A stretch of DNA of 64,000 bases from Polymyxa betae (Eukaryota > Endomyxa > Phytomyxea > Plasmodiophorida > Plasmodiophoridae): assembly GCA_003693705.1 (NCBI GenBank), contig RBZT01000563.1, positions 62,001-126,000 on the forward strand, given 5' to 3'. Below are positions 44,406 through 57,100 of this stretch, piece after piece. The position numbers were made by a program, and so were the translations under genes. Each line of letters starts with the position of its first letter. Position 1 is the first letter of the stretch. Under the pieces are notes generated by a model. It was not told the DNA's origin. It worked only from the letters and a program-made list of their open reading frames with translations, and did not search any database.

Positions 44406-47400
44406 CTAAAAATCTGAATCGAAAATATCATCAATGTTTGGAATGGCCTGCAGAACTCTCTCCGGCATGCAAAGTATCATAGTCCGCATATGTTTGGCTT
44501 GAAGATCCAGAACTTTGACGGTTGGCTCGTACAGTGTCAAGACAAGCAAAAGAAGGAAGACTGTAAATACCAAAATGACGCCTAAATAACGCGACTGGAA
44601 TCTTGAAGCAATCTCAGATGACCAAATAGCTGGAATGGAACACTTACAATTTAACGCTGTCGCTCAGCCTGGAGTTAATGAGAAATATTCCATATTGCAA
44701 TGCAGGTTGCAAAAATGTTCCTTCAAGATTGCGTAGGTTTGCGAAAGTATTCAGTTGAAATGACGGATCAAAATCATGAATCTGATGGTCATAGACCAGT
44801 GTTATCAGACTCCGTATCTGAGAATGCAATCAAGGAATTAAGATCGTAGACATCAATACCGATAGCGGGTACCTGACTGCTAAACTGGCTAGTAGCGACT
44901 CGCAGTCCATTCAGCAGCAAGCCTTGTTCAACAACCCGACACGAGGTGACGTTGATGACGTCTAACAGGCAACCATCGCGAAATATCAAGATTGCTTCGG
45001 TGTCGGAAAGAGAAGAGTCCTGAAATACGCCAGGTAGGGAAAGATCTGTTGACCCATACGTCAGGCCTGTATTAAGTTCAGTCATTGTTGTAATTCAATC
45101 ATTGTTGTGAATATGCTATTTAGACTTACTGTAATCAACATGGTTCAGCTCATTAAGCTTAATCATTGCAGCTGAATATCGAGAGTCATCCGTTCCGAAC
45201 ACAGTCCCGTTTAAGGGTGCTCCCCATGTCTGAAGTGTAAGCAACACCTCGCGGATTTTCATCCGACGAAATTGGGACCACGTTTGAACTGCAGTGTTAT
45301 CAGCCATACTAGAGATCACAGAAGCTTGGCCGAGAGCAACAGATACGATAGCAATGAACAACAGCAACGTCAGAACAACAGAAAATAATTTTAAAGATAG
45401 TTTCCATCCCAATGATACGGTTTTTCTCCTTGCAGATAGGGCTTTTAGATTTCTATGAGCTCCCTGGCGGATATGTTAGTTCAGGAATTATATATTTCTT
45501 TCGAAATCCAAATACCTGAAGGTCGCCAATGTTGGAATGTCGAATATCATCATCGTGTGTGAAATCGTCGTGGTCACTGGTCGCAAACAGCTCTGAGCGC
45601 GCGATTCGAAGATCTCCTAGCCTTTTTAATGACCGTTTGCGAAGCATTTCAATCTCAACGGCAGGAACTTGTGTAAAAACCATTAGTCCTCTAAACTGAT
45701 TGTACATAAAAACCTGCATAGCTGGAACTACAAATGCAGCAATCAAGAGGAATAAAAGCAGAAACGCAATTAAAGCCGATATGGCAACTGTCTGCTCACA
45801 ATCGTTATTTCAGAGCAAAGATATGCCATGTGTTTTCTCACCAACTGGATTCTACTAAGACCGTTGAGAATCTCTTGTCTCCATATACTTGTAGCACTTT
45901 CAAAATGACTCAATAGGTCACCCTTCTGAATGCCGATGATAAAATCAACATTGCTGTTATTCAAAGAAATCGAGTTGATATCGGCTTTATAAAGCTGGCT
46001 GGCTGCATCGGCAAGGCGAGCAGTAGCAGAAACTGGCGATGCCAGCTCAGTATGGTCTTGGCTAGAATCATGGGACGGGATAACAAGGTTGACTGAAATC
46101 GCCTGCTCCGTCGCTAGAAACTGACTGCTCACATCAGCTTGGTTATCTCTTACGATTTGGTTGAAATCTTTGAGACTTCGGGAGCTGGAGATCAGCATCT
46201 GCATTCAAAAAAATCACACAAGTGCAGAACCATTCAATGAATTACCTGCATCGCAGGAGATATTTGAGCGACACTGTCAATTCCGGCAGCAATGGTCAGC
46301 AGCCATTGAGTAGCAAACACAATTGATAACGCATGAAACGGGCGCTCGCTTGCTAATGCCAGCAATGAAGATGAGGAATTGTAATAAACGATTGTGTAAT
46401 CGATGAATACAAAAGACCCTGAATGGATGTTATACTAAGTCCACTTCAGTTTGAACGAGCAAACCTATGACTGTTATCAAAGACAGAAACAATGCTAAAA
46501 ACAGAAGACGCCGAATATATCTTAGCCGTGGCAATAGCATCGATTTAGACGAACTTGAACCTGATAACAGATGCCGGAAATTCTTGTCGGCTCCATTAAC
46601 ATCTTGATCAATATTCTCTTCTGGCTGAATCATTCTTAAAACTGGCAAGGAAATTCATCTGATGTAAATTACATGAACTTGGTAGAGACTTTTAGTTGAG
46701 CCAGTTGTCATTAAAGCATCGAGTAAAGATGTCGGCGCTCTGGTTTTATTGTTTTGTTCTGATTCTTCAGAGTTCTCATCCCCAGCAGATGCTTCCGAAA
46801 CTGCTGAGACGTATTGTTCGTTGGTCCCTCCAGCAGCTGTATTTGTCATGTTGGCGTCTTGTTGCATAGCCTGATAGAGGAAAGTTAGCAAACGCAAAAT
46901 CAAGTAGCCGTTTCTTTACATTTAAGATCATTATTGCATTCTTTTGTCCTTGGAGCTGTTTACAAGCTAGTTCGTTGATTTGATCTCGTCGATGAATTAA
47001 AAAATGCCGAAAGTCAGAGCATAATGATTCTATAACAGATTCGCGTATGCCATTAAACTCTTCGGTACATGAGATGAGCTCATGGACAATATGCCCTAAT
47101 CATGCATGTGATTCAAAAAACTTCACGATTAGAGTCAGTACCTGAGATAATTTCAGTCAATAGCTGACCAGGGGAGCGGATATTGAGAATGTCATAATCG
47201 CACCCATCACGAGCGCGTTGCTCAACAGAAAATTCAACTAGATACTGCCCCGTTTTATCCCATTTAGGTATCTGGACGTGTCCGGAAACTGATGCAGGGC
47301 TGACCCGATACTTGAAACCGCCGGATGCAGATTTGATGTCATTATAGAAGGGAATCCAGTTCAGCAAATCGATCTTCTCAGGAATGTCATGGGGCTCTGC

Positions 47401-50039
47401 GAAAAGATATTTGCACCCTCTTGTGTATCCGAGCACTTGAGCCCCGCTGAATAAATTTAAAGATATTCGAAATGAAACGCCTCGATGCAGCATACCTAGC
47501 ATTTGGGATTAATATGATGTAGTTACAATCAACATCTGCATGCTCTTCGAAGGGTGTAAATACGGCTAGAAACTCCTATCTTTGTGTTCAGACCATAGGG
47601 AACTTTACACTTAAATCACCGTTTTACCATAACATCGTCACTATCCTCATTTTCCCGAATGAGCAGTTCTGCAGGAATCAGCATCCCATCTTTATGTTCG
47701 GCGAAGACCCGACGAAACTTCTTTGTAAGCAGCAAATTACCAGATTCTAGGAAAGACTTGCATTTTGGATATTTCAGCAATTGTTAACTCCTGGCATAAG
47801 AAACCTCACCTGAATCATGTTATGATGCGAAAGTTTCCAAGGATGTGGAACCAATATTGAAACATTCTTTCCGATTAGATCATTGCGACAATAGCCCAAA
47901 ATCTTGCACAAGTAGTCGTTAACCTGGTGCAATATGAGACAAAGTACTGAAAACAATTTGAGTGACACCTTAGTGATGACTCCTAACGAGCCGTCATCAA
48001 CTGAAATGACCACAACTGCACTCTGATCTCCACTATCATCCATTCCGTTGACCTTTTCACCTTGTTTAACATTATTTCGGGCCTCGTCAGCTTGGTTCAA
48101 GATTGTAGCAGCACTCTCCTTCTCGTTAAGCAGATCATTAAGAAATCCGGCATACGTCCTTAATGCAGTAGGAGTTCTAAATACACGCTCAGGGCGAGAT
48201 TTAGACACCGGATATTAGTATCGACCTTTGAGACATTTTCAACATTTTCTGGTAATTTTGCTGAGCTCGGTCCAGATATCTGGAAACATCAGCAGCCAAT
48301 TCGTTGAGTTCTTCAATCTTGATATCGGCTACCTGGACGTCTTCCCAGAAGCGCACTTGAGACACAGCTGCTTTCCAATCGTTATCGATAGCATCCTTCA
48401 AGTACTGTTCGTAGGCAATGCTGGTGATGATATCATTACTCGCATTTCCGGTGTTCTCTTCAGATCTTTTCTTTTGTCTGCGATAGATTAAAAACTGTTC
48501 ATCCAATTGTGGTGAACGTTCAGCAGCTTTCGCCAATGCTCTCATGCCCGTGTGTGTATGTTTCAAAACAGTCAAGTAGAATTGACCGCGAAACAAAAAT
48601 ATTAGAGAGCTATTGCTAAACCTTTTAACGCCTTCAAGGTAAATTCCTTCGCATTCTCGACAGACCTAAGCGAACATTACCAATCGGCGAGCTCAAAATA
48701 AAATCTGACATTGTTAAATTCAACTTCAGAGACGACATCGCGTTTGCCATTATCCTTCCATGCTTCAGCAACCTTTATCATCAGCAAATGCACTTTCAAC
48801 TGAACTTCAAATGCCGAATTTAGTCTTTGAACAGGCGTATCTCTTCAGAAAATGAACATTCTCATTCTGTAAACGAAGGCGATGTTACCTAATCCAAATT
48901 TTACGAGCGGTTAGAAGAAGATTGGAAGCTATTATAACGATCGGAATTCCAATGTAAAAAGCAACGATAGGGGCCGGATCAGATTCATCGTCGTTAAGAA
49001 CAGCGACAGTTACCACGATAGCAGCCCAGCATTGAATCCAGGATAATGTTGACTTGATCTCGCAAATATCTTGTCGGTAAAACGGTAGGTACCAAGTGTA
49101 AACGAATGCACAGACAAACGTTAGGATAGACATCGCTACGATGATAAACAGATTATATTTAGGAATTGGCATGAGTTCCCAGAATGCAGTTAGAAGAAAT
49201 CGCATGATCAATGCAAGGACTTCTGCCCGAGAATGGCATCTGCCCATGACGGACGGTTTACATGGGTCGTCTTCAAAATATGTTAGCTAATGTAAGTTAG
49301 TTTACAGCTAGGAGCAACCAGTTTGAATCTACCTGGACAATAAAACAGAATATAACAAACAGGATCGAGACAGGAACGATGAAAATCAATGAGTTGATGT
49401 CAGTTCCAGTATAACAAACTGTTGTTGGATCGATTTCGCAACGAATATTTTGAATGAAGATGGTTGCGATGGGAATGAAACCAATAGATGTGATTAAGAC
49501 AGCGAACTGACGCAAGATCTTGAGAGGGAACATATACTTGAAGGAGCTCTGGACAAACGAATATCCGACATAAACAGCACAAGCTAAAACGATGATCACA
49601 GTGCACAAAGCCATTACGAAAATCGCTCCGCCTTTTGTCTGACGAAATCAGTGAGGTATTCACACTGTAAAAATCCATGTCATACCGGGGCTGAGGAATG
49701 ACGCCATCCTGCAAGAGTGAAGAAGGGAAGAGTATTTAACAATGCAGAGGCAGCCTGTGGATGTAAAGGAAATTTACGGTCCCGATTAAATGCAAATCCA
49801 AGAATTTGGAAAAATTGCATAACAGAACCAGAAATGATAATCAATGTAGAGGACGATGTTTCTTTCGACATGACGTAAATCACCCCAAACAGTGCTTTGC
49901 GAAACATCTCAATAATCTGAGAAAGCCTAATCTCTTTTAAGCATTTCTGACACAAAATTGTTTCAGGTCCATACTTGTTTATACTGCTCCCTTCGTCGGC
50001 ACCGAATCCGATCATGATATCAGGCGTAGCAGTGACCAT
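44406..50039 (-). CDS. large multi-pass PAS-domain protein (tiny macrocysts/TmcB family)
   Basis: The gene starts at ATG 50039. The N-terminal part has the TmcB opening (KALFGVIYVMSKETSSSTLI), then about ten membrane spans including GTDINSLIFIVPVSILFVIF and LFIIVAMSILTFVCAFVYTW. The block MGRCHSRAEVLALIM matches the family's conserved S-R-x-x-L segment. A helical region with YEQYLKDAIDNDWKAAV and VSRYLDRAQQNYQKML precedes a PAS domain: AVVVISVDDGSLGVI, ending NDYLCKILGYCRNDLIGKNV and SILVPHPW, continued by VFAEHKDGMLIPAELLIREN. The C-terminal half returns to the membrane (RLLFLALFLSLITVIGLLVQ, LGWKLSLKLFSVVLTLLLFI, LGVILVFTVFLLLLVLTLYE) and ends PNIDDIFDSDF at 44406. About 1500 residues. The family is named from a Dictyostelium mutant with small macrocysts and is expanded in protists and zoosporic fungi; PAS domains sense light, redox or small ligands. 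The ligand is unknown. Confidence 0.72.
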
Positions 50040-50302
50040 GATTTAGCCAGGCCCTGAAAAGGGTTTGTGACTTTTTCATCAGTAACCATTACCAGCACTA
50101 TTTACCTTGCCTGTTGCTGGCTCGGATAATCAGCTCCCGGCTAGCTTGTTGTAACGTATTGAAACCGGAATCTTCATGATCAGCATTTCTCATCTGTGCC
50201 TGGCACTTCGCCGAATCGTCACACAATCCCTCTTTCAGTACCGACGTACTGCGATCAATTCCAAAGCCGGACCAGCATTTGCGGATAACCTGGCGGAAAC
50301 GG

Positions 50303-50856
50303 ATGAAGACTGAAATGTTCGGAGAGGAGTCGTGTCAAGATCGCCAGTGGACAGATCCGGAATCAAAAGATTTCAGTAATAATACGGAGACTGAAACTGT
50401 AATTTGCCGGGGCCAGAATACATATGTTCCGAAGTTGAAAGCGTTAAAAGACAGGTTTTGAGGCCAGAAAAAGCAATGGGGAATAATCTGGTTGAAACTT
50501 GTGATAGGTTGTATGTTTGTAACGGGACTCCAATTCATCGGGTAACCTTTTGGAGACACCGTAAACATGGATGCCCAAACCAACCAGGGCCTCGACTCCC
50601 TAGGAAAACAATCGTCAAGCACAAAACTGAAAATGAGCCTACCGTAGTACATTTGCACAGGAGTTTTGATAACCATTATGCCAGCAGCGTGGAAATCAAT
50701 CATGATGACGAGGAAGTTGCCGATGACGACGGCGAGCTTTCATGCAGTGATATGGGTGCCGAAGCAGATGAGCCAGACTACTTCAACGACGCTTTGCATG
50801 ATGACGACGAAGAAAACGAAGGAGAGGGCGATCTGTTCCAACCCGGCCGAATATGA
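50303..50856 (+). CDS. small protein with acidic C-terminus, unidentified
   Basis: ATG 50303 (MKTEMFGEESCQDRQWTDPE) leads through a 52-nt intron near 50456-50507 (GTTTTG...GATAG) to LYVCNGTPIHRVTFWRHRKH and a C-terminal 60 residues dominated by Asp and Glu (DDEENEGEGDLF). The join is in phase (KDR|LYVC). The product is about 165 residues. The middle is basic, with Cys and His that do not form an evident zinc finger. No family was recognised. An upstream ATG at 50178 opens an Arg-rich, mitochondrial-leader-like frame (MISISHLCLALRRIV), but it is out of frame with this gene. Confidence 0.4.
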
Positions 50857-51133
50857 TTGATGAAGTTTGTATTTGTCCATAACTCTACTACATAAAGCGC
50901 CATTACACTTGATAGTAACATTGTAACGTGACGAAAGGCCCAGTCCACGGTCGAGCCCTGCGTCCCGTTCCCGATCGCCGATCTCGGCAGAAGCAGCAAG
51001 GGAAGTTGACGGCGGCGTGACAAATCGCCGTCATTTGAGTCTCGACGCTACACAACCACTACATTTTCCAGATTAGGAAGTGCTATAACATCGTAGGTAA
51101 CGTAATCGCAGAATCAATAAAAACGCCTCTTAT

Positions 51134-54100
51134 TTATACAGTTTTTCTTATAGCGGTACTGGTATGATTTGAAATTGCAACATCTCGCTTTACTAGCCCT
51201 TTTTTGCGCTGCTTGAATATCGAAGATTTCTTTTCGCGCTGGCGCTTTTTCGCCCGAGAACGCTTCTCTTTACGTAATGCAGCCTTGGCAGGATCTAAGA
51301 CAGCTTCGCGGGCTGTAGTAATTCTCCTTTGTTCTCGTTTCTCGGCATGAAACGTTCGTATTTCGGTGCTCAGCTAATGGTGAGTGGTTAGCGCATTCAA
51401 TGCTGCTGAATAGACCTCAATACCTTAAGAAAATGCTCAGTGCCAATCTTTTGTGATAGGTTTTGTAGAATTCCTTCAGCGATGTCCTTGCAGGCATGCT
51501 TAGGAGCATTAGCAATCGGATCAGCAGGGGAGAAGATGCTGGTAGTAAACTGTAGGAGAAGTTCAATAGACGCAACGTTCACGAGGTCCAGAATCCATTG
51601 GAGACAATGTCGCACAACTTGTGGAGATGGAGTTCTGCGAGATCGAGTGGAGATTCTGTGAATAATACGAGAGATAACCTGCCATCACACTAAGTAACCT
51701 ATATGTAAAACAAAAGCCTACCGACCTCTAATTCTGATTGCTTTTCGAACAAACTTATAACAATTTTGCGCAAGTTATCGCCGGCAGCTTTGAAAAGAAG
51801 AGGGTCGAAATGATCTTCCAAAAAATGAATTACCGAAATGAAACGTTTGATGATACGACGTACCAGAACAAAAATAAGATAAGAAAGCATCCGCCCAAGG
51901 AGCAAACGGCGCCGGAATATCCACATTGACGAAGAGCTCGCTGATATGCATTCGGACAGAACTATTGGGATAAAGGGAAAGAGATAAGATCGCTGGCAAG
52001 CATTTGTTCGCCGAACTGGAAGGGAAGCAACCTCCAACTAGCTTGATTGAATGGTTGCTGCACAGATAGGTTAATCGTGGCCGACAAAACGTGAATTATG
52101 CTTACACTAGAGGTACATAATCCTGAGCCCTCTTTCCGAGAGCTTCGTCACTGCCATCCATAAGCAACGACTGAAGAAGGTCTCCAGCTTGTTCAAGTGT
52201 TGAGCGTGCCAATTCAAGCCATTCAGTGTTGAGCCTGGCAGTTCCCTGAATGAGTCTTGCTGTGTATACAGCGACAGTTTGCAAGGCTGGATCGGGACTT
52301 CGCCACCAGACGGTTATTAATGACATTAGTTGAGTGCACGCTCCTATTGAGAAACTAAGCACCACATTCAACAAGGTTCAATCTGCATACCTGACGAGAC
52401 TTTAGTTGCAACCAGTTTGATGAGGCTCTCCACTTGGTCCAGACACGGCTGCGAATTTTCGTTGATCAGGCGGGTAACTGCTGGCAGGAAAACAAGTTGG
52501 GAATGTTGATCCAGAACTGATTGCGGAAACCGAGAAGCGCACAGAGATAACATATTGAGAGCAGCTGAACAGGGCTCAGCTTAGAGCCACTTACATCACC
52601 AAACCGGATCTTACCTAGACGACCATGAGGATGGACATAATCAGACATGTTCACAGCATAGGTACGAAGATATCTTTCAATTCGTTTTGCAGTCAGCGGA
52701 TAATCAAGCAAATACTAAGCCGAGAATGAGCATAAGTTTCCGCGAAAACGAAGAAAAATCCAACCTGGATGACAGCCTGCTGAGCGGCTTTCTTAATGCT
52801 GAGATCGTCAGCATTGACAACAATATCCTTCACCTGTTCCATAAGATCATGCAGTGATTTCGACAGTAGTTTGCGACATAGGACTGCTTTCAATAGCGAT
52901 AAAGCCCCAGGTGCACTCGACATATCCTAGCGAAATCATATCACCACACTATTTTTCGAGTATAAGAGCGCACACATACCCCAATGCGTTGCTTCACAAA
53001 TTCAATCAGGATGGCCAGATGTGCTTCAGAGATCTCGAAAACAGTGCAGCGCCGAAGCAGCGAAGTCAAGGCGCGCAGGCAGATACCGGCATAAGTAGCC
53101 GATCCTGCAAAGAATCGGATAAGAACAACAGTAAAGGTACAACAACTGCTTTACCGTTCTGGATTCCAGTAATCATGATGGCCGCGAACTCAGCAGCATG
53201 CGTAGCCAGTGAAGGCAAATGGTTTACAGTTTGCAAGAGCGATGCAAATGTTCTTAGAGCAATTCCGGATACCTCCGTACTATCACAGCGCTCAACGCAG
53301 CGAAGCAGGAGAGCTACGAAGGGATCCAAAAGGGATTGGATCTTGTCGTGATCCAGATTCTGGCTGTCATCAAACTTCGGAACGGTGTCGACTTGGTCTT
53401 CGTCGGCGCAAGTGCTCTTTGTTCGTTTGGAGTAGATCTTATCAGAAATGACATTCTCAAAAAGCTGCAGACCGAAGCTGAGCATTATAGCAGTTGAGGT
53501 GAGGTTCCGTTTAGATGGCTTAGGCTTAAGATCTCGTAATGGTGCTTTGGGGACGGTGACCAGCTCTTCCGCCGTCTTCTTATTATCCAAGAGCTTCTGT
53601 TTCTGCATTAGGATTAGAACGAGTGCTAAGAACAGAAACGGTTCTAACTGTTGCGGCTGACTGTGGAGCGGAAGTAGTGTCTTCAAGATTACTCTCCAAC
53701 ATGCTGTAGATGAAAATCAGCATATCTTGAGTACCGGTGCTTGGATTTCTGCGAAGACCAATAGCCAAACGCGAAATGACATTTCGCATCACCTCTCGCG
53801 TAAAAGTATTCGGATCCTCTTCCATGCGACTGGAGACAATCAATTTACGCCAGAAAACAGAACAAATTTGGAACCTTCGATAGGCTTGAATGATTTGAGT
53901 CATATTTTGATGTGAAAAGGTGACATTGGCTGCAACGAGTTCCAAGGAGTGAAGAGATTGTCGTTTACGAGACTCTCGAGTCTGTTTAGGCATATCCGCA
54001 ACATTCAATAACAGGTCGGTTCCAGTTATATCTAAAATCATGGAGAGACTTGAATCAACGGATCCTGTCAACAGTCAGCAAAAATCAGCTGAAATGTCAT

Positions 54101-57100
54101 GAAATCACCTGAACCAAGCGAAGGCGACAATTTATCAAGAAGCGCATGCAGAACAAATGCCAAGACAGGCAGCTTAAACCCGTTCCTACACATTCATTGT
54201 TGAAAAAGTAAGGTTTTCATTCAAAACGATCAGCAAACCTGAGAAAGTGCATCATCTCCTTAACAATGAAGGGCAAATAATATGGACCAAGGTCATTCGC
54301 AACAGCACAAAGCGTAACTCGAGCTGCATCTCGGTCGCTCTGGTCCTTGCTGCTCAGTTTCGACATTATCATCGAAATAAGCCGCGGAATCCGAGATTCG
54401 AGAGCTTCGGGGACAGTTAAGGAGTTGGTGTAAAGCAAAAGCCAGATGTTTCGTACCCTGTTGAGGAAGGCGCTTTAACACTCTGACAATGGCCATGGCA
54501 ACGGAAATTCGAATTTCATTGCCATCTTGCAGATGACCGTAGAGATGTGGTAAAACAGTCTCTAGAAGGAATCGTCCAGCAAGTTTTCGCGAATCCAGAT
54601 CAGTTTGCATCTCGACCTGATCTTCATCATCGTCTTGCTCCTTTTCTGCATCGCATGCTTCAGAATTGCCATTAGCGAGCTCCGCACTGTCAACAGGATC
54701 GATATCAATGTCAAAACCCCATCCATCAATAAGAGCGCTTGTCGCCTTGAGTAATGGCCTGAAAAGGGATGCGTTCCTCTTCATAGCACGAATCAGTGCC
54801 AAAAGCGTTTTCTTATACTGAGACCACGACTGGCGAACAGCGACATCTGAGAAGGTTCGAATAACCTCATCCTCGGTTGCAGAGTCCAGTGATGGAGCAT
54901 TGTATAGAAATTGCAGCAGCAAAGGCCGAAGAATGGCGTGAGCGCAACGCTCCGATACTTGACCTGTAGCATGTTACAGTTATAACAAACAGGCGTGAAT
55001 GATCTGGTACCGACCATTTTGACAAGCAACGCGAATACGACCCAAGGCTCGGCGGCGACGGTGACTCTGAATGTGAAGCAAGTTGTGCAGAATATCGGTC
55101 TCAGAATCCTCAAGCGAAATCAGCAAACTCAGATCATTAAAATCTTTCTGGAATCCGGCAATCAATGAACGAAGCACCTAAACAGATTCAGCACGATTTC
55201 CAACAAAAAGAAACATCATGATCACTTTGGCACAAGAAATGAGAATTTTCTCGTTGCGGATTTTGGAAAAATTGCTGCGAATCTGGGGAAAAATTAAATT
55301 ATTTAATATAGCTGGGGCAGAATCTGATCCTTGGGTGACCGCTGATGGCCACTGACTAAGGCTGTGTTCGGCATGACGACGGATAGAATCATCTAATTAC
55401 CGAAATCAGCCATAAGGAGTAAGAAACCAGCGTTCAAACCTGGATTCAAGAGATCAAACAATATTTGACAGAACAAGGGAAATGACTCTTTGAAGTTGTT
55501 CTCCCAAGAAGCAAGTGATGTATATGTTGCTGAACGCAAGTTGAAATCTGGCTCATTCTCCTGCATTCAAATAAATAAAACAAAATCCACCATAGCAACG
55601 TAAACAACCAGTTTGGTGATGACGAAAGAGTTCAGATCACGCAGAGGCTTGGCTTCTGGAAGCTGAAGAGAGGTGGCCATATCACAAATATATGAACGAA
55701 TTTCCCGATCAGCAGCAGTAAGAAGAAGTCGATGAACAGATGAGAAATATGCGACGCGATCCGATTCGGGAACTACGTTAAACAATTATAAAGGCGATGT
55801 TATAAATGGAAACAATAATGTACCAAGGACAATCAGTGAGCTAATGGCCTTCATCACAGTCCGCAAATCGCTGATCGAGGACGTTTTCGTGAATTTCAGC
55901 AGCAACTGAATCAGCTTTCCGCAATCGTGCTCGAGAGCAGATTCGATGACAAACGGAACCAAACGGTTCAATAGGGACAGAGCCAGATTCGGAACCTAGA
56001 CAGAGTCAATCGATCACGATGAGCGAGATTCAGTCGTTATTACAGATTCACTCTGAAGTAGACCGCAAAGTAAAACTTGTAGGCTGGACATCAGTTCAGA
56101 AACTTGCAGCGTACTCAGGCTGTTGTCGTCAATAAGGTTATTAGCAAACTGGATGACTCCCTGGACAACATCCTCTACAGGGCAACGTGCAGCCAAAATG
56201 GAGAACATGCTTCGAACTATCTCAGGATTGACAAGCAAAACAGGTTTAAGCTCGTCATGACTAGATAAAGCGATAATGAAGTCCATCAAACCTGCATCAC
56301 CTTAAGTCAGTTCAAAATAACCAACATGATACCTCAAACCTGTTCGAGCCTGGGTTAACTCCTGATTCATTCTTGGAGCCCATCGCAGAGCGACGTTAAC
56401 AATATCCGAGCAAGCAGAGTTTTGCCTAGCTAACACTTCGGGGAAGGAATCCACCAATCGTGCAGCGACAAAAAATAAACGACGGAGCAGGTCTCTGGAG
56501 ACAACACCGCCATCTTTGCCTAAAAACGGTTAACCTTTCGCAACCAGTGGATCTTAAAGAAGTACATGATGCTTCCATATCTGCAGCAGAGTCGATTGAC
56601 TTGTCAAGTGATGCCCCGTGATGGGCGACCATCGAACCGAGACAGACGAATATCTCATCGCTTATCCGACATAGACGATGGTCGAAATGACGATGCAATA
56701 AGGTCAAAATATCAACAAATCTGAAGAAACAGTAACTCTAAACACGCCCCATAACCACGAATGTAGCGTTACCGTGATTGAACAGAAAGTCGCATAGAAA
56801 GAGGAGCCTTCAACACTTCAGTGCCTAAAGCGACTCGAATAAACGCGTCAAGTTCGGCATCCGACACGACACCGATAAAAGTCAAAGCGGCAGCGCGCAT
56901 GGAGCTCTGCTTCCCCTTCGCTGTCAACTTGGGCAAGATCAGTCGATACACAACCGGGAGTAGCGAGGAACGTTGCTCTGGAAGTATATCCTCAGAAGAG
57001 CTAAAAATCATCATTATTGTTGGAAATCATAAATAACCGAAAACATGGTACCATGCTAAGGAAAGAGTGGTCATTTGCTCTCGGGCCTTATTTGGATCGC

